The notes beneath the pieces are model-generated. The model made no database searches and had not been told where the DNA came from. It saw only the letters and a program-made list of their open reading frames with translations. The position numbers and the translations under genes are program-made. 64,000 nucleotides of DNA, from NCBI RefSeq assembly GCF_041395345.1, contig NZ_JAWLAR010000005.1, forward strand, positions 1 through 64,000. The letters are read 5' to 3'. Below are positions 33,683-41,900 of the stretch, piece by piece. Numbering within the stretch: position 1 is the stretch's first letter; the number at the start of each line of letters is the position of its first letter. The DNA comes from Dokdonella sp041395345 (GTDB taxonomy: Bacteria; Pseudomonadota; Gammaproteobacteria; Xanthomonadales; Rhodanobacteraceae).

Positions 33683-34267
33683 ATGACAGAATCTGACCAG
33701 AAAGCGGAGCCACGTGGACGGCTGTCGGCCAGGGACTGGGAACAGGCCGCATTGGACGTACTGGCCCAATCAGGAGTTTTGGCGGTCGCCGTTGAGTCTC
33801 TGGCGCGGACCCTTGGGGTCACCAAAGGCAGCTTCTACTGGCATTTCCCGACCCGGGAGGCCTTGCTAAAGGCAGCCATTGACCGCTGGGAACAGCGCGA
33901 TGAAGATCAGGTCATCGCACATGTGGAGCGTATCGCCGATCCACGAGAGCGGCTGCGCGAGCTGTTTCATCGGGTCAGTCGCGAAGTGCAGTCGCACCTC
34001 GTCTATGCGGCCCTGTTGCAGGCGTCCGATCACCCTATCGTGCAGCCGGTCATCGAGCGCATTTCGCGCAGGCGCCTGGCCCTGCTGACGCATGCCTATC
34101 ACGAGGCTGGCTTCGACGCCCGTTCAGCAGCCCATCGCGCCCGCCTCGCCTACACCGCCTATAGCGGATTCCTGCAGCTCAACCAGAGCCATGGCATGCC
34201 GCGCATGGACCACGAGGAATACGAGACCTATGTCGATCACGTGATCACGACCCTGGTTCCGGCGTGA
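33683..34267 (+). CDS. TetR-family transcriptional regulator
   Basis: About 194 residues. An N-terminal TetR helix-turn-helix (residues about 16-62) is clear: ARDWEQAALDVLAQSG then VESLARTLGVTKGSFYWHFP followed by TREALLKAAIDRWE. The ligand-binding part is all-helical (REVQSHLVYAALLQASDHPI, ARLAYTAYSGFLQLNQSHGM). It probably represses its own gene and the divergent alpha/beta-hydrolase. The ATG at 33683 gives the most usual N-terminus; 33662 is an alternative. The inducer is unknown. Confidence 0.9.
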   Translation: MTESDQKAEPRGRLSARDWEQAALDVLAQSGVLAVAVESLARTLGVTKGSFYWHFPTREALLKAAIDRWEQRDEDQVIAHVERIADPRERLRELFHRVSREVQSHLVYAALLQASDHPIVQPVIERISRRRLALLTHAYHEAGFDARSAAHRARLAYTAYSGFLQLNQSHGMPRMDHEEYETYVDHVITTLVPA

Positions 34268-34378
34268 ATGCCCGCCGGGCCCGATGCCGCAGCTGACCTT
34301 GCCAAGCCCGCCCGTGGCCGCTAACGTCCCAAGCCTTGCTTAGATGAACGCGGGCCGAGCCCCGCGAATAGGGAAACC

Positions 34379-36163
34379 ATGACCAGTTCGCTTGAATCCT
34401 TGAACCGATGGGTCGAGGACGTTGCCCGTTTGACCGAAGCCGAAAAGATCCACTGGTGCGATGGCTCGGAGTCCGAGGAACGTCTGCTCAAGGAGCAGAT
34501 GCTGGCCAGCGGCGACCTGATCGGCCTGAACCCCGAAACCCATCCCGGTTGCACGCTGCACCGCTCCAGCCCCACCGACGTGGCCCGTGTCGAACACCTC
34601 ACCTTCATCTGCACGCGGGATCGCGACGATGCGGGCCCGAACAACCACTGGATGGCTCCGAGCGAGGCCCACGCCAAGGTTGACGCGCTGTTTGCCGGAG
34701 CGATGCGCGGACGCACCCTGTATGTCGTGCCCTATTGCATGGGCCCGATCGATTCTCCCATTTCGCGTTGCGGTGTCGAGATCACCGATTCGCCCTACGT
34801 GGTTGCCAACATGCGCATCATGACGCGCATGGGGTCCGCTGCCCTGGCCCGAATCGAACGCGACGGACATTTCGTCAAGGGCCTGCATTCAATCGGCGAT
34901 CTCGATCCCGAAAAGCGCTTCATCATGCATTTCCCGGAAGAGCTGACGATCAAGTCGATCGGCTCGGGCTACGGCGGCAACGCGCTGCTGGGCAAGAAAT
35001 GCCATGCCTTGCGCATCGGTTCCTGGCAGGCGCGCAGCGAAGGCTGGCTGGCCGAGCACATGCTTATTGTCGGCATCGAAAACCCCAGGGGTGAAACCCG
35101 CTACATCGCGGCCGCCTTTCCGTCTGCCTGCGGCAAGACCAATCTGGCCATGCTGATTCCGCCGGAGAGCTATCGCGAAGCGGGCTGGAAGGTGTGGACG
35201 GTGGGAGACGACATCTGCTGGATGAAGCCTGGTGAAGATGGCCAGCTCTGGGCGATCAATCCGGAGGCCGGCTACTTCGGCGTGGCGCCTGGCACGGACA
35301 GGACTACCAATCCGAACGCCCTGACCATGATCCAGCATGACACCATCTTCACCAATGTCGGCGTCACCGCCGACAACCAGCCATGGTGGGAGGGATTAAG
35401 CGAAGGCGTGCCCGCGAGGGACTGGCAGGGGCGTCCGCATGATCCCGGGCAGGGGCCCGCTGCGCATCCGAATGCACGCTTCACCGTGTCTGCGAAACAA
35501 TGCCCCAGCTGGTCGCCGATGGCCGAGGCCGCCGAGGGCGTGCCGATCAGCGCGATCGTGTTCGGTGGCCGACGGCCCTCACTCATTCCACTGGTTTTCG
35601 AAGCGAGAGACTGGACGCACGGTGTGCTCGTCGGTGCAGCGATGGGTTCGGAAACCACCGCAGCCGCCACCGGCGCGGTCGGCGTGTTGCGCCGCGATTC
35701 GATGGCCATGAAACCGTTTTGCGGCTACAACTTCGCCGACTACTTTTCGCATTGGCTGTCGTTCGACAAGCCCGGCGCGAAGCTGCCGAAGATCTTCCAT
35801 GTCAACTGGTTCCGCAAGGGTGCCGACGGCAAGTTTCTCTGGCCCGGATTCGGAGAGAACCTGCGCGTGCTCGAATGGATCATTGGCCGTTGCGACGGCA
35901 GTCGTTCGGCAGTGGAGACACCGGTGGGCCGGGTGCCTGCTGCAACCGACATCAACCTGGACGGCCTCGGCTTGTCCGCAGCGGCAATCGACAGCCTGCT
36001 CGAAATCGACGTCGACGGCTGGGGCAGGGAGATGGCCGCGACTGGCGAATACCTCGACAGCTTCGGCGCGCGCATGCCACAGGCCCTCAAGGCTGAGCAG
36101 AAGCGCATGGCCGAGGCGCTGTCGAAATCGACCCCGAGCCAGGTGAGGGCCGCGGGCGGCTGA
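34379..36163 (+). CDS. pckG: Phosphoenolpyruvate carboxykinase (GTP)
   Basis: 594 residues, the length of the GTP-dependent class. Diagnostic segments include YVVPYCMGPIDSPISRCGVE, the P-loop FPSACGKTNLAML (SACGKTN at 249-255) with the active-site Cys, VGDDICWMKPGEDGQLWAIN, and FGGRRPSLIPLVFEARDW. It converts oxaloacetate and GTP to PEP, CO2 and GDP at the entry to gluconeogenesis, consistent with growth on acids or fatty acids processed by the fadE/etf genes nearby. AGGGAAACC precedes the ATG. Apparently monocistronic. Confidence 0.97.
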   Translation: MTSSLESLNRWVEDVARLTEAEKIHWCDGSESEERLLKEQMLASGDLIGLNPETHPGCTLHRSSPTDVARVEHLTFICTRDRDDAGPNNHWMAPSEAHAKVDALFAGAMRGRTLYVVPYCMGPIDSPISRCGVEITDSPYVVANMRIMTRMGSAALARIERDGHFVKGLHSIGDLDPEKRFIMHFPEELTIKSIGSGYGGNALLGKKCHALRIGSWQARSEGWLAEHMLIVGIENPRGETRYIAAAFPSACGKTNLAMLIPPESYREAGWKVWTVGDDICWMKPGEDGQLWAINPEAGYFGVAPGTDRTTNPNALTMIQHDTIFTNVGVTADNQPWWEGLSEGVPARDWQGRPHDPGQGPAAHPNARFTVSAKQCPSWSPMAEAAEGVPISAIVFGGRRPSLIPLVFEARDWTHGVLVGAAMGSETTAAATGAVGVLRRDSMAMKPFCGYNFADYFSHWLSFDKPGAKLPKIFHVNWFRKGADGKFLWPGFGENLRVLEWIIGRCDGSRSAVETPVGRVPAATDINLDGLGLSAAAIDSLLEIDVDGWGREMAATGEYLDSFGARMPQALKAEQKRMAEALSKSTPSQVRAAGG

Positions 36164-36311
36164 GGTTCCAGGGGTCTCGCGGTCGCGACCAGCGACCCGC
36201 CAGCTCCGCGAACCTGCCAGCGCCGTCCCGGCTTTTGCCGCCATGGAGCACGGTCATTGGAAGCACCGGCATCTAAACCCTGCGCGCCAATGGCGCATCC
36301 AAGCTGGCACC

Positions 36312-36896
36312 ATGAGTACAGCCTGCCTAGCCATGCCTTTGCCAACGATTGAGGCGCCACGGAACGAACCCGAGGATGGCGATCTGGTCAGGCGTGCCAG
36401 TGCCGGAGACGTCGGCGCCTTCGAACAGCTGTACCGTCGGCATGCAGGCAAGGTTCACGGAGCGATCTGGCGCCTGTCGGGCATGAATCCCGCGCGCGCC
36501 GAGGACCTGACCCAGGAGGCCTTTGTCCGAGCCTGGCAGAAACTCGGCAGCTTTCGTTTTGAAAGCGCGTTTTCCACGTGGCTGCATCGACTTGCAGTCA
36601 ACGTCGCCCTGATGGACCTGCGCAAGCGTCATCCGGAAGAACCGGTCGATGATTCCGCACTGGAGGCCGCCAGTGAACCAGTCCATGCGTTCTGCGCCGG
36701 CGAGCGCTCCGATCTGGAAAGAGCGGTTGCCAGGCTGCCGCCACGCGCGCGTGCGGTTCTCGTTCTGCATGACGTCGAGGGCTGGAAGCATGAAGAAATC
36801 GGCCGCGAGCTCGGAATGGCGGTAGGATCATCGAAAGCCCAATTGCATCGTGCGCGCGGATTGCTCAAGCGCGCATTGGGAGAAACCCATGAATGA
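36312..36896 (+). CDS. ECF-type RNA polymerase sigma factor
   Basis: About 194 residues. Region 2 has GAFEQLYRRHAGKVHGAIWR, DLTQEAFVRAWQKLGSFRFE and FSTWLHRLAVNVALMDLRKR; region 4 has RAVARLPPRARAVLVLHDVE and HEEIGRELGMAVGSSKAQLH. It directs RNA polymerase to a dedicated promoter set. Start at 36312 or 36333 cannot be separated by Shine-Dalgarno. Its stop overlaps the following gene by eight bases (36889-36896), as expected for sigma and anti-sigma pairs. Confidence 0.93.
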   Translation: MSTACLAMPLPTIEAPRNEPEDGDLVRRASAGDVGAFEQLYRRHAGKVHGAIWRLSGMNPARAEDLTQEAFVRAWQKLGSFRFESAFSTWLHRLAVNVALMDLRKRHPEEPVDDSALEAASEPVHAFCAGERSDLERAVARLPPRARAVLVLHDVEGWKHEEIGRELGMAVGSSKAQLHRARGLLKRALGETHE

Positions 36897-37365
36897 ATTT
36901 GAACTTCGGCGTGAGTTGCGCGAATTGCGCGCAGACCATGAACCAGGCCGGGATCTCTGGCCGCAGATTGCGCGTCGATTGCAGAACGAGGAAGCCTCGG
37001 TCGATGGCCCGACTCGAAAGCATCGCCGAAGCTGGTTGCCGCTGAGCGCCGCCGCGGCCATAGCCGTATCTCTGAGCGCCGGCGTCTTTGGCCTGGCCAT
37101 GCAGGGATCCGCTTTCGATGCCTCGCCAGATTCCGGCGGTTTCGCGGCAGACGTTTCGGTGCAAAATCAGATCGAACGCGCTCGCGAGCTTGCCATGACC
37201 GTCGACCCGCGGCTGGCGGGTGCGGAAGTCGTGGTCGACATGGCAAACGCAGAGCTTGAAGATGCCCTGCGCCAACAACCCGATGCCGTCTATCTGGTCG
37301 GCCTGATCAATCGCACGCATGCGCAACGTCGCAAGCTGGCACGACTCGGCCTTGATGCCGGTTAG
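36889..37365 (+). CDS. Putative membrane anti-sigma factor
   Basis: 158 residues. The cytoplasmic N-terminus (MNEFELRRELRELRADHEPG then DLWPQIARRL) is followed by one transmembrane helix (SWLPLSAAAAIAVSLSAGVF) and a periplasmic part ending in a helix with INRTHAQRRKLARLG. No zinc-binding ZAS motif is visible. Function is inferred from gene order: it overlaps the ECF sigma gene by eight bases and has the one-pass topology of anti-sigma factors. The DUF4097 gene follows after 10 bases and is probably in the same operon. Confidence 0.8.
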   Translation: MNEFELRRELRELRADHEPGRDLWPQIARRLQNEEASVDGPTRKHRRSWLPLSAAAAIAVSLSAGVFGLAMQGSAFDASPDSGGFAADVSVQNQIERARELAMTVDPRLAGAEVVVDMANAELEDALRQQPDAVYLVGLINRTHAQRRKLARLGLDAG

Positions 37366-37375
37366 AGGATCCACC

Positions 37376-38278
37376 ATGAAAATTTCCCACATGCCGTTGT
37401 TCGTCCTGTTCCTTTTCGCCTGCAGCGGCCCGGCGCTTGCCGACACTCCGATCAATGAGAGCCGCGATGTCGATGCCACCGCTCGCGTGGACATCTCCAA
37501 CGTTCGCGGCGCTGTCACGGTCAGTGCATGGGACCAGTCCCGGGTCGAGATCACCGGAACCCTGGGAGAAGGCAGCAAGGGCCTGGAAATCACCGGCGGT
37601 GGTTCCCGCCTTTCGATCAAGGTCAAGGGGCCCGAAGACGACAGCTGGTTCAACTGGGGGCGCTCGCGCATGCAGGACACGATCCTGAATATCCGCGTCC
37701 CGACCAATGCCGAATTGCGGATCGATACCGTCAGCGCGGAAATTACCGTGACCGGTACGGCTGGCCAGCTGCTCGAAGCCGACAGCGTCAGCGGCAAGGT
37801 CCGCGTTGACAGTACAGCCAGGGAACTGGAAATCGGCACGGTCAGTGGCAGTGTCGATTTGAGCGGTCGCGGCGATCGCGTTCAGGTCGAGACCGTATCC
37901 GGTGATATCGAGATGCGCGCAAACCACAATCGGCTCAAGTTCGAGACCGTGTCCGGCAATATCACTGCCGCAACGGGTGAATACACCGAATTCACCGGCA
38001 GTTCGGTTTCCGGCGACATCAGCGTACGCGGCAAGCCGATGGGCGACGCACGCATCAATGCCGACACGATGAGCGGTGACGTTCGCCTCGACATGCCAGC
38101 CGAGCTTTCAGCGCGCATCGATGCCGAAACATTCAGTGGCCGCATTCGCAGCGATTTCGGCACCGTCAAGGAACCTGAACACGGCCCGGGGCGCTCGCTG
38201 GAAGCCACTATCGGCGACGGCAAGGCACGCATGACCATCGAGACATTCAGCGGCGACATCACGATCCGTCGCGAATAG
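37376..38278 (+). CDS. Exported DUF4097 beta-helix-like repeat protein
   Basis: 300 residues. A signal peptide (MKISHMPLFVLFLFACSGPALA) with a Cys near the end of its hydrophobic core is followed by a repetitive beta domain of the DUF4097 (adhesin-like) family. About eight units of 18-22 residues carry a (V/M/F)SG motif: VSGKVRVDS, VSGSVDLSG, VSGDIEMRA, VSGNITAAT, VSGDISVRG, MSGDVRLDM, FSGRIRSDF and FSGDITIRRE. The product is probably periplasmic or cell-surface. It is the third gene of the sigma/anti-sigma unit, so it may be an input or an output of that envelope response. Confidence 0.88.
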   Translation: MKISHMPLFVLFLFACSGPALADTPINESRDVDATARVDISNVRGAVTVSAWDQSRVEITGTLGEGSKGLEITGGGSRLSIKVKGPEDDSWFNWGRSRMQDTILNIRVPTNAELRIDTVSAEITVTGTAGQLLEADSVSGKVRVDSTARELEIGTVSGSVDLSGRGDRVQVETVSGDIEMRANHNRLKFETVSGNITAATGEYTEFTGSSVSGDISVRGKPMGDARINADTMSGDVRLDMPAELSARIDAETFSGRIRSDFGTVKEPEHGPGRSLEATIGDGKARMTIETFSGDITIRRE

Positions 38279-38344
38279 ACGTGCGGACAAGCAGGAGGTG
38301 GAGTCCGGTAGCATGGCTGCGATCCCGGGAATAGACTCCACACC

Positions 38345-38884
38345 ATGCTTGCGAGTCGACTTCGCCATTCGCTGATCGTCCTTTCAGGCTCGCTGATTTT
38401 CATCGCGTCCCAGGGCCTTGCAGTGGCTCGGACCGCGGGAATCGACGGCACCAGCCCCGTCCCGATCACGATGTTGCCGCAGGATTTCTCGGGGACCACC
38501 GTAGGCGGATCTTCGGCAGTTTCCACGCTGAGCTCGGCAGCCTGTGCGGGCGCGCCACCCATGGCGGCTGCGGAATCCATCTATACCTGGGTTGCGATGC
38601 CCCCGACCGGTCCGCACATCGACTTCACGCTGACTCCGGAAAGCGGCTTTGACGCAGCCATCTATGTGCTGGAGGAACTGGGCAACGGTGCTTCCTGCAT
38701 CATCGTGGCGGACAATTCTGGCCCGGGCATGCCGGAAGACATCCACCTCGAAGAGTTGCTCGTTCCAGGCCATCGCTACTACCTTTATGTCGATTCATCG
38801 GCAGGTGCCCAGCATGCCGGGGATTTTGACTTGCTGGCGTGGGTTTTCATTGCCGTCGAACTGCAATCTTTCGATATCGACTGA
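38345..38884 (+). CDS. Exported hypothetical protein
   Basis: 179 residues. Signal peptide (MLASRLRHSLIVLSGSLIFIASQGLAVA). The mature sequence resembles a small beta-sandwich of the PPC (pre-peptidase C-terminal) type, with FTLTPESGFDAAIYVLEELG and LLVPGHRYYLYVDSSA, but the match is loose. It lies 66 bases after the DUF4097 gene and 77 bases before prfC. Function unknown. Confidence 0.75.
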   Translation: MLASRLRHSLIVLSGSLIFIASQGLAVARTAGIDGTSPVPITMLPQDFSGTTVGGSSAVSTLSSAACAGAPPMAAAESIYTWVAMPPTGPHIDFTLTPESGFDAAIYVLEELGNGASCIIVADNSGPGMPEDIHLEELLVPGHRYYLYVDSSAGAQHAGDFDLLAWVFIAVELQSFDID

Positions 38885-38903
38885 TTACGGGTGGTCCCTC
38901 GCG

Positions 38904-38909
38904 TACAAT
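38904..38909 (+). promoter_or_regulatory. Candidate -10 box for prfC
   Basis: TACAAT lies 52 bases upstream of the prfC ATG; the best -35 candidate at 17-base spacing (CTGATT, 38881-38886) keeps only the TGA core. The call rests on the -10 alone. Confidence 0.4.
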
Positions 38910-38961
38910 GCGCGCCCCTTGGGCGACCCAAATCCCGGTCGCGGCATATTCGAGTCAGATC

Positions 38962-40563
38962 ATGAGCAACCATGTCAGCGAAATGCGTCGACGGCGCACC
39001 TTCGCCATCATTTCCCATCCCGATGCGGGCAAGACCACGCTGACCGAAAAGCTGCTGCTTTTCGGCGGCGCAATCCAGATGGCCGGCTCGGTCAAGTCAC
39101 GCAAGGCCGCGCGCCATGCGACATCCGACTGGATGGCGCTGGAAAAGGAGCGCGGCATTTCGGTGACCAGCTCGATCATGCAGTTCCCCTACTCGAAATG
39201 CATCGTCAACCTGCTCGACACGCCCGGCCATGCGGACTTTTCCGAAGACACCTACCGCGTGCTGACCGCGGTCGACTCGGCTCTGATGGTGATCGACTGC
39301 GCCAAGGGCGTTGAGGAACGCACAATCAAGCTGATGGAGGTTTGCCGCCTGCGCGACACACCGATCATGAGCTTCATCAACAAGCTCGATCGCGAGGGAC
39401 GTGCGCCGATCGAGCTGCTCGACGAAGTCGAGTCGGTGCTCGGCATTGCCTGTGCGCCAATCACCTGGCCGATCGGCATGGGTTCGCGACTCAAGGGCGT
39501 CTATCACCTGCTGCTCGATGAAGTGCACGTATTCGAGCCGGGCAAGAACTTCACCCGCCAGGATTCGACGATCTTCAAGGGCCTCGAAGACCCCGCCCTG
39601 CGTGCCCGCATCGGCGACGAAGCCTGGCGCGAGTTGAACGACGAGCTGGAACTGGTTCGCGGGGCCTCGCACCCCTTCGACAAGGAAGCTTATCTGGCAG
39701 GCAAGCTGACCCCGGTGTTTTTCGGTTCGGCCGTCAACAATTTCGGCGTGCAATTGCTGCTGGATTTCTTCGTCGAGCACGCGCCGCCACCGCAGTCGCA
39801 CGAGACGACCACGCGCACGGTCAGTGCCGATGAAGCGCCAATGACCGGGTTCGTCTTCAAGATCCAGGCAAACATGGACCCCATGCATCGGGATCGGGTT
39901 GCCTTCATGCGCATCTGCTCGGGAACGTTCAGCGGCGGCATGAAGGCCCAGCACGTGAGAACTGGCAAGGAATTGCGCCTGGCCAATGCACTGAGCTTCA
40001 TGGCCTCGGATCGCGAGATCGTCGACAAGGCTTATGCCGGCGACGTGATCGGCATCCACAACCACGGCACCATATCGATTGGCGACACCTTTACCGAGGG
40101 TGAGGCGCTCGCATTCACCGGCATCCCCAACTTCGCACCGGAACTGTTTCGCCGTGCGCGGCTCAAGGATCCGCTCAAGATGAAGCAGTTGCAGAAGGGC
40201 CTCGCCCAATTGTCCGAGGAGGGCGCAACCCAGTTCTTCCGCCCGTTGATGTCGAACGACTTGATTCTCGGTGCGGTCGGTGTGCTCCAGTTCGACGTGG
40301 TCGCCTACCGGCTCAAGGACGAATACGGCGTCGAGTGCGCGTTCGAGAACGTTGGCGTGGTCACGGCGCGCTGGGTGCATTGCGACAACCCGCGCAAGCT
40401 CGAAGAGTTCAAAGAGAAAGCCGCGCAGAACCTGGCGGTCGATGCGGCCGGTGAGCTGGTCTATATCGCGCCAACTCGGGTCAACCTGCAACTGACCGAG
40501 GAACGCTGGCCCGAAGTGCGCTTTGCGGCAACCCGGGAACATGCCAGTTCAGTGGCTGGCTGA
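38962..40563 (+). CDS. prfC: Peptide chain release factor 3
   Basis: 533 residues (E. coli RF3 is 529). The GTPase domain is intact: P-loop SHPDAGKTTLTEKLL, switch II DTPGHADFSEDTYRVL and NKLD. The segment MAGSVKSRKAARHATSDWMA and C-terminal LMSNDLILGAVGVLQFDVVA are RF3-specific. RF3 recycles RF1/RF2 from the ribosome after termination. The ATG at 38962 fits the known N-terminus; 41 residues of upstream in-frame sequence are unrelated to the family. A TACAAT -10 lies upstream. Confidence 0.97.
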   Translation: MSNHVSEMRRRRTFAIISHPDAGKTTLTEKLLLFGGAIQMAGSVKSRKAARHATSDWMALEKERGISVTSSIMQFPYSKCIVNLLDTPGHADFSEDTYRVLTAVDSALMVIDCAKGVEERTIKLMEVCRLRDTPIMSFINKLDREGRAPIELLDEVESVLGIACAPITWPIGMGSRLKGVYHLLLDEVHVFEPGKNFTRQDSTIFKGLEDPALRARIGDEAWRELNDELELVRGASHPFDKEAYLAGKLTPVFFGSAVNNFGVQLLLDFFVEHAPPPQSHETTTRTVSADEAPMTGFVFKIQANMDPMHRDRVAFMRICSGTFSGGMKAQHVRTGKELRLANALSFMASDREIVDKAYAGDVIGIHNHGTISIGDTFTEGEALAFTGIPNFAPELFRRARLKDPLKMKQLQKGLAQLSEEGATQFFRPLMSNDLILGAVGVLQFDVVAYRLKDEYGVECAFENVGVVTARWVHCDNPRKLEEFKEKAAQNLAVDAAGELVYIAPTRVNLQLTEERWPEVRFAATREHASSVAG

Positions 40564-40623
40564 ACAGGCCAGAACGGTAACGCCCGGACATGGCGGACGT
40601 TTGCGCGAACGGAAGTGATGCGC

Positions 40624-41151
40624 TCAGCCGCCGTTGAAGTCCGAGCGGAACAGGTCGTCGGCAACGGACGAAGAGGACCCGGTTTCGCTCATGGCGAAGA
40701 TTCGGTCCTTGCTGGTGAAGATGCGATCCGGCCTGGATTCCGACCGGGCGGTTCCGGACATCGGATCATGGCCTTGCGGCTGCCAGAACACGGCGCCAAA
40801 CACCAGCATGAGGCAGGCGGCCAGGCCGACCCAGCGCAGATGCCGCACATGGCGGGGCGTGCCGCTGGCGTGGCGGACACGTTGGCCCGTGCGGGAATGA
40901 CTGTAGTTCTTGTGCTTGCGAACCGCGCTGGCGAGTTCCGCCGACGCCGGTGCCAGGTCGCCCAACATGCGGACAAGGTCGGTCTGCAGCGGCGAACGTG
41001 ACAGGCGCGAAGCGACTTCGTCACGTCGATCACCGCGCAAGGTACCGGCCGAGGCCGCCACCAGGGTATCGGCATCAAGCAGGTCCGTAGCAGCCGAGCA
41101 TTGCTGCGCGCTCATTTGGCGATACAGGCTGGACAAGCTGGTCTTAGTCAT
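40624..41151 (-). CDS. Putative anti-sigma factor, second pair
   Basis: About 175 residues. The N-terminus (SLSSLYRQMSAQQCSAATDL, LDADTLVAASAGTL) may bind the sigma factor. A basic segment (RKHKNYSHSRTGQRVRH) precedes one transmembrane helix (WVGLAACLMLVFGAVFW), and a polar C-terminus follows. It overlaps the sigma gene by eight bases (41144-41151), the same overlap length as the first sigma/anti-sigma pair. An ATG nine bases inside a GTG-initiated frame is chosen as start. Anti-sigma function is inferred from context and topology; no zinc motif is seen. Confidence 0.78.
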   Translation of the reverse strand: MTKTSLSSLYRQMSAQQCSAATDLLDADTLVAASAGTLRGDRRDEVASRLSRSPLQTDLVRMLGDLAPASAELASAVRKHKNYSHSRTGQRVRHASGTPRHVRHLRWVGLAACLMLVFGAVFWQPQGHDPMSGTARSESRPDRIFTSKDRIFAMSETGSSSSVADDLFRSDFNGG

Positions 41152-41695
41152 CGAATTCACCGTATCCCATTTCCCGCAGGCGCGACTTCAGTCCATCAAG
41201 CCCGCGGGTTACCAGTTTTCTCGCTGCCTCGGCCGAAGTTCCGGCCACATCAGCTATTTCCTGCAGGGAATAGCCCTGCAAATGCAACGTGATCGGCAAT
41301 CGCCTCCGTTCCGGAATTTCGGCCAGGCAACGCTGCAAACCCAGCATGCGTTCACCATCGGCAGCCGATTGCTCAGGTCCGGCAGCGCCTTCCTGCCACG
41401 AATCTTCGCCTTCCTCGTCATCCGGAAGCGGTTCGGCAGCCCTGACTTCCGCCCTTCTCAGGGCGTCAATCACGGTCGTGGCGACCACTCTCTGGACATA
41501 AGACGCATGAAAGGCCCCGGACCGGTCACGCGAAATGGCTTTCCACAGCCGGATGCGCACTTCCTGCTCGATATCGGCCGGGTCGATACCGTGCCGATCC
41601 AGTCGATAACCGTGCATGAGCACGCCCAGCCTCGAGCCGAAGTCAGCGAGGACCTGCTCGAGCCGGGCATCAACGAATTCGGAATCCTGGCTCAT
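41144..41695 (-). CDS. Sigma-70-family (ECF) RNA polymerase sigma factor
   Basis: 183 residues. Region 2 is recognisable in DRHGIDPADIEQEVRIRLWK and AFHASYVQRVVATTVIDALR; region 4 in LQRCLAEIPERRRLPITLHL and LQEIADVAGTSAEAARKLVT. It is more divergent than the 36 kb sigma factor, with an acidic insert (PDDEEGEDSWQEGA) between the regions. It is paired with the single-pass membrane protein encoded in an 8-nt overlap. Confidence 0.88.
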   Translation of the reverse strand: MSQDSEFVDARLEQVLADFGSRLGVLMHGYRLDRHGIDPADIEQEVRIRLWKAISRDRSGAFHASYVQRVVATTVIDALRRAEVRAAEPLPDDEEGEDSWQEGAAGPEQSAADGERMLGLQRCLAEIPERRRLPITLHLQGYSLQEIADVAGTSAEAARKLVTRGLDGLKSRLREMGYGEFDD

Positions 41696-41900
41696 GGGGT
41701 CGGCATTGCTCCGGAGAACCCGGTCTGGAATGGATGGGGAGGTCGAGGGGGCACGCTTCGAAGGAAGTCAGCCCGGACCGCCCACGGAGCCCGCAACGAG
41801 CGAGGGCGAGACACAAGGGCTGCTGGATTATGGCAATCCTCAGGCCTTGTTGTCGCCTCTATGCCCCTGCACCTTCGCGGTAACGGGCAAGAATGCAGGC

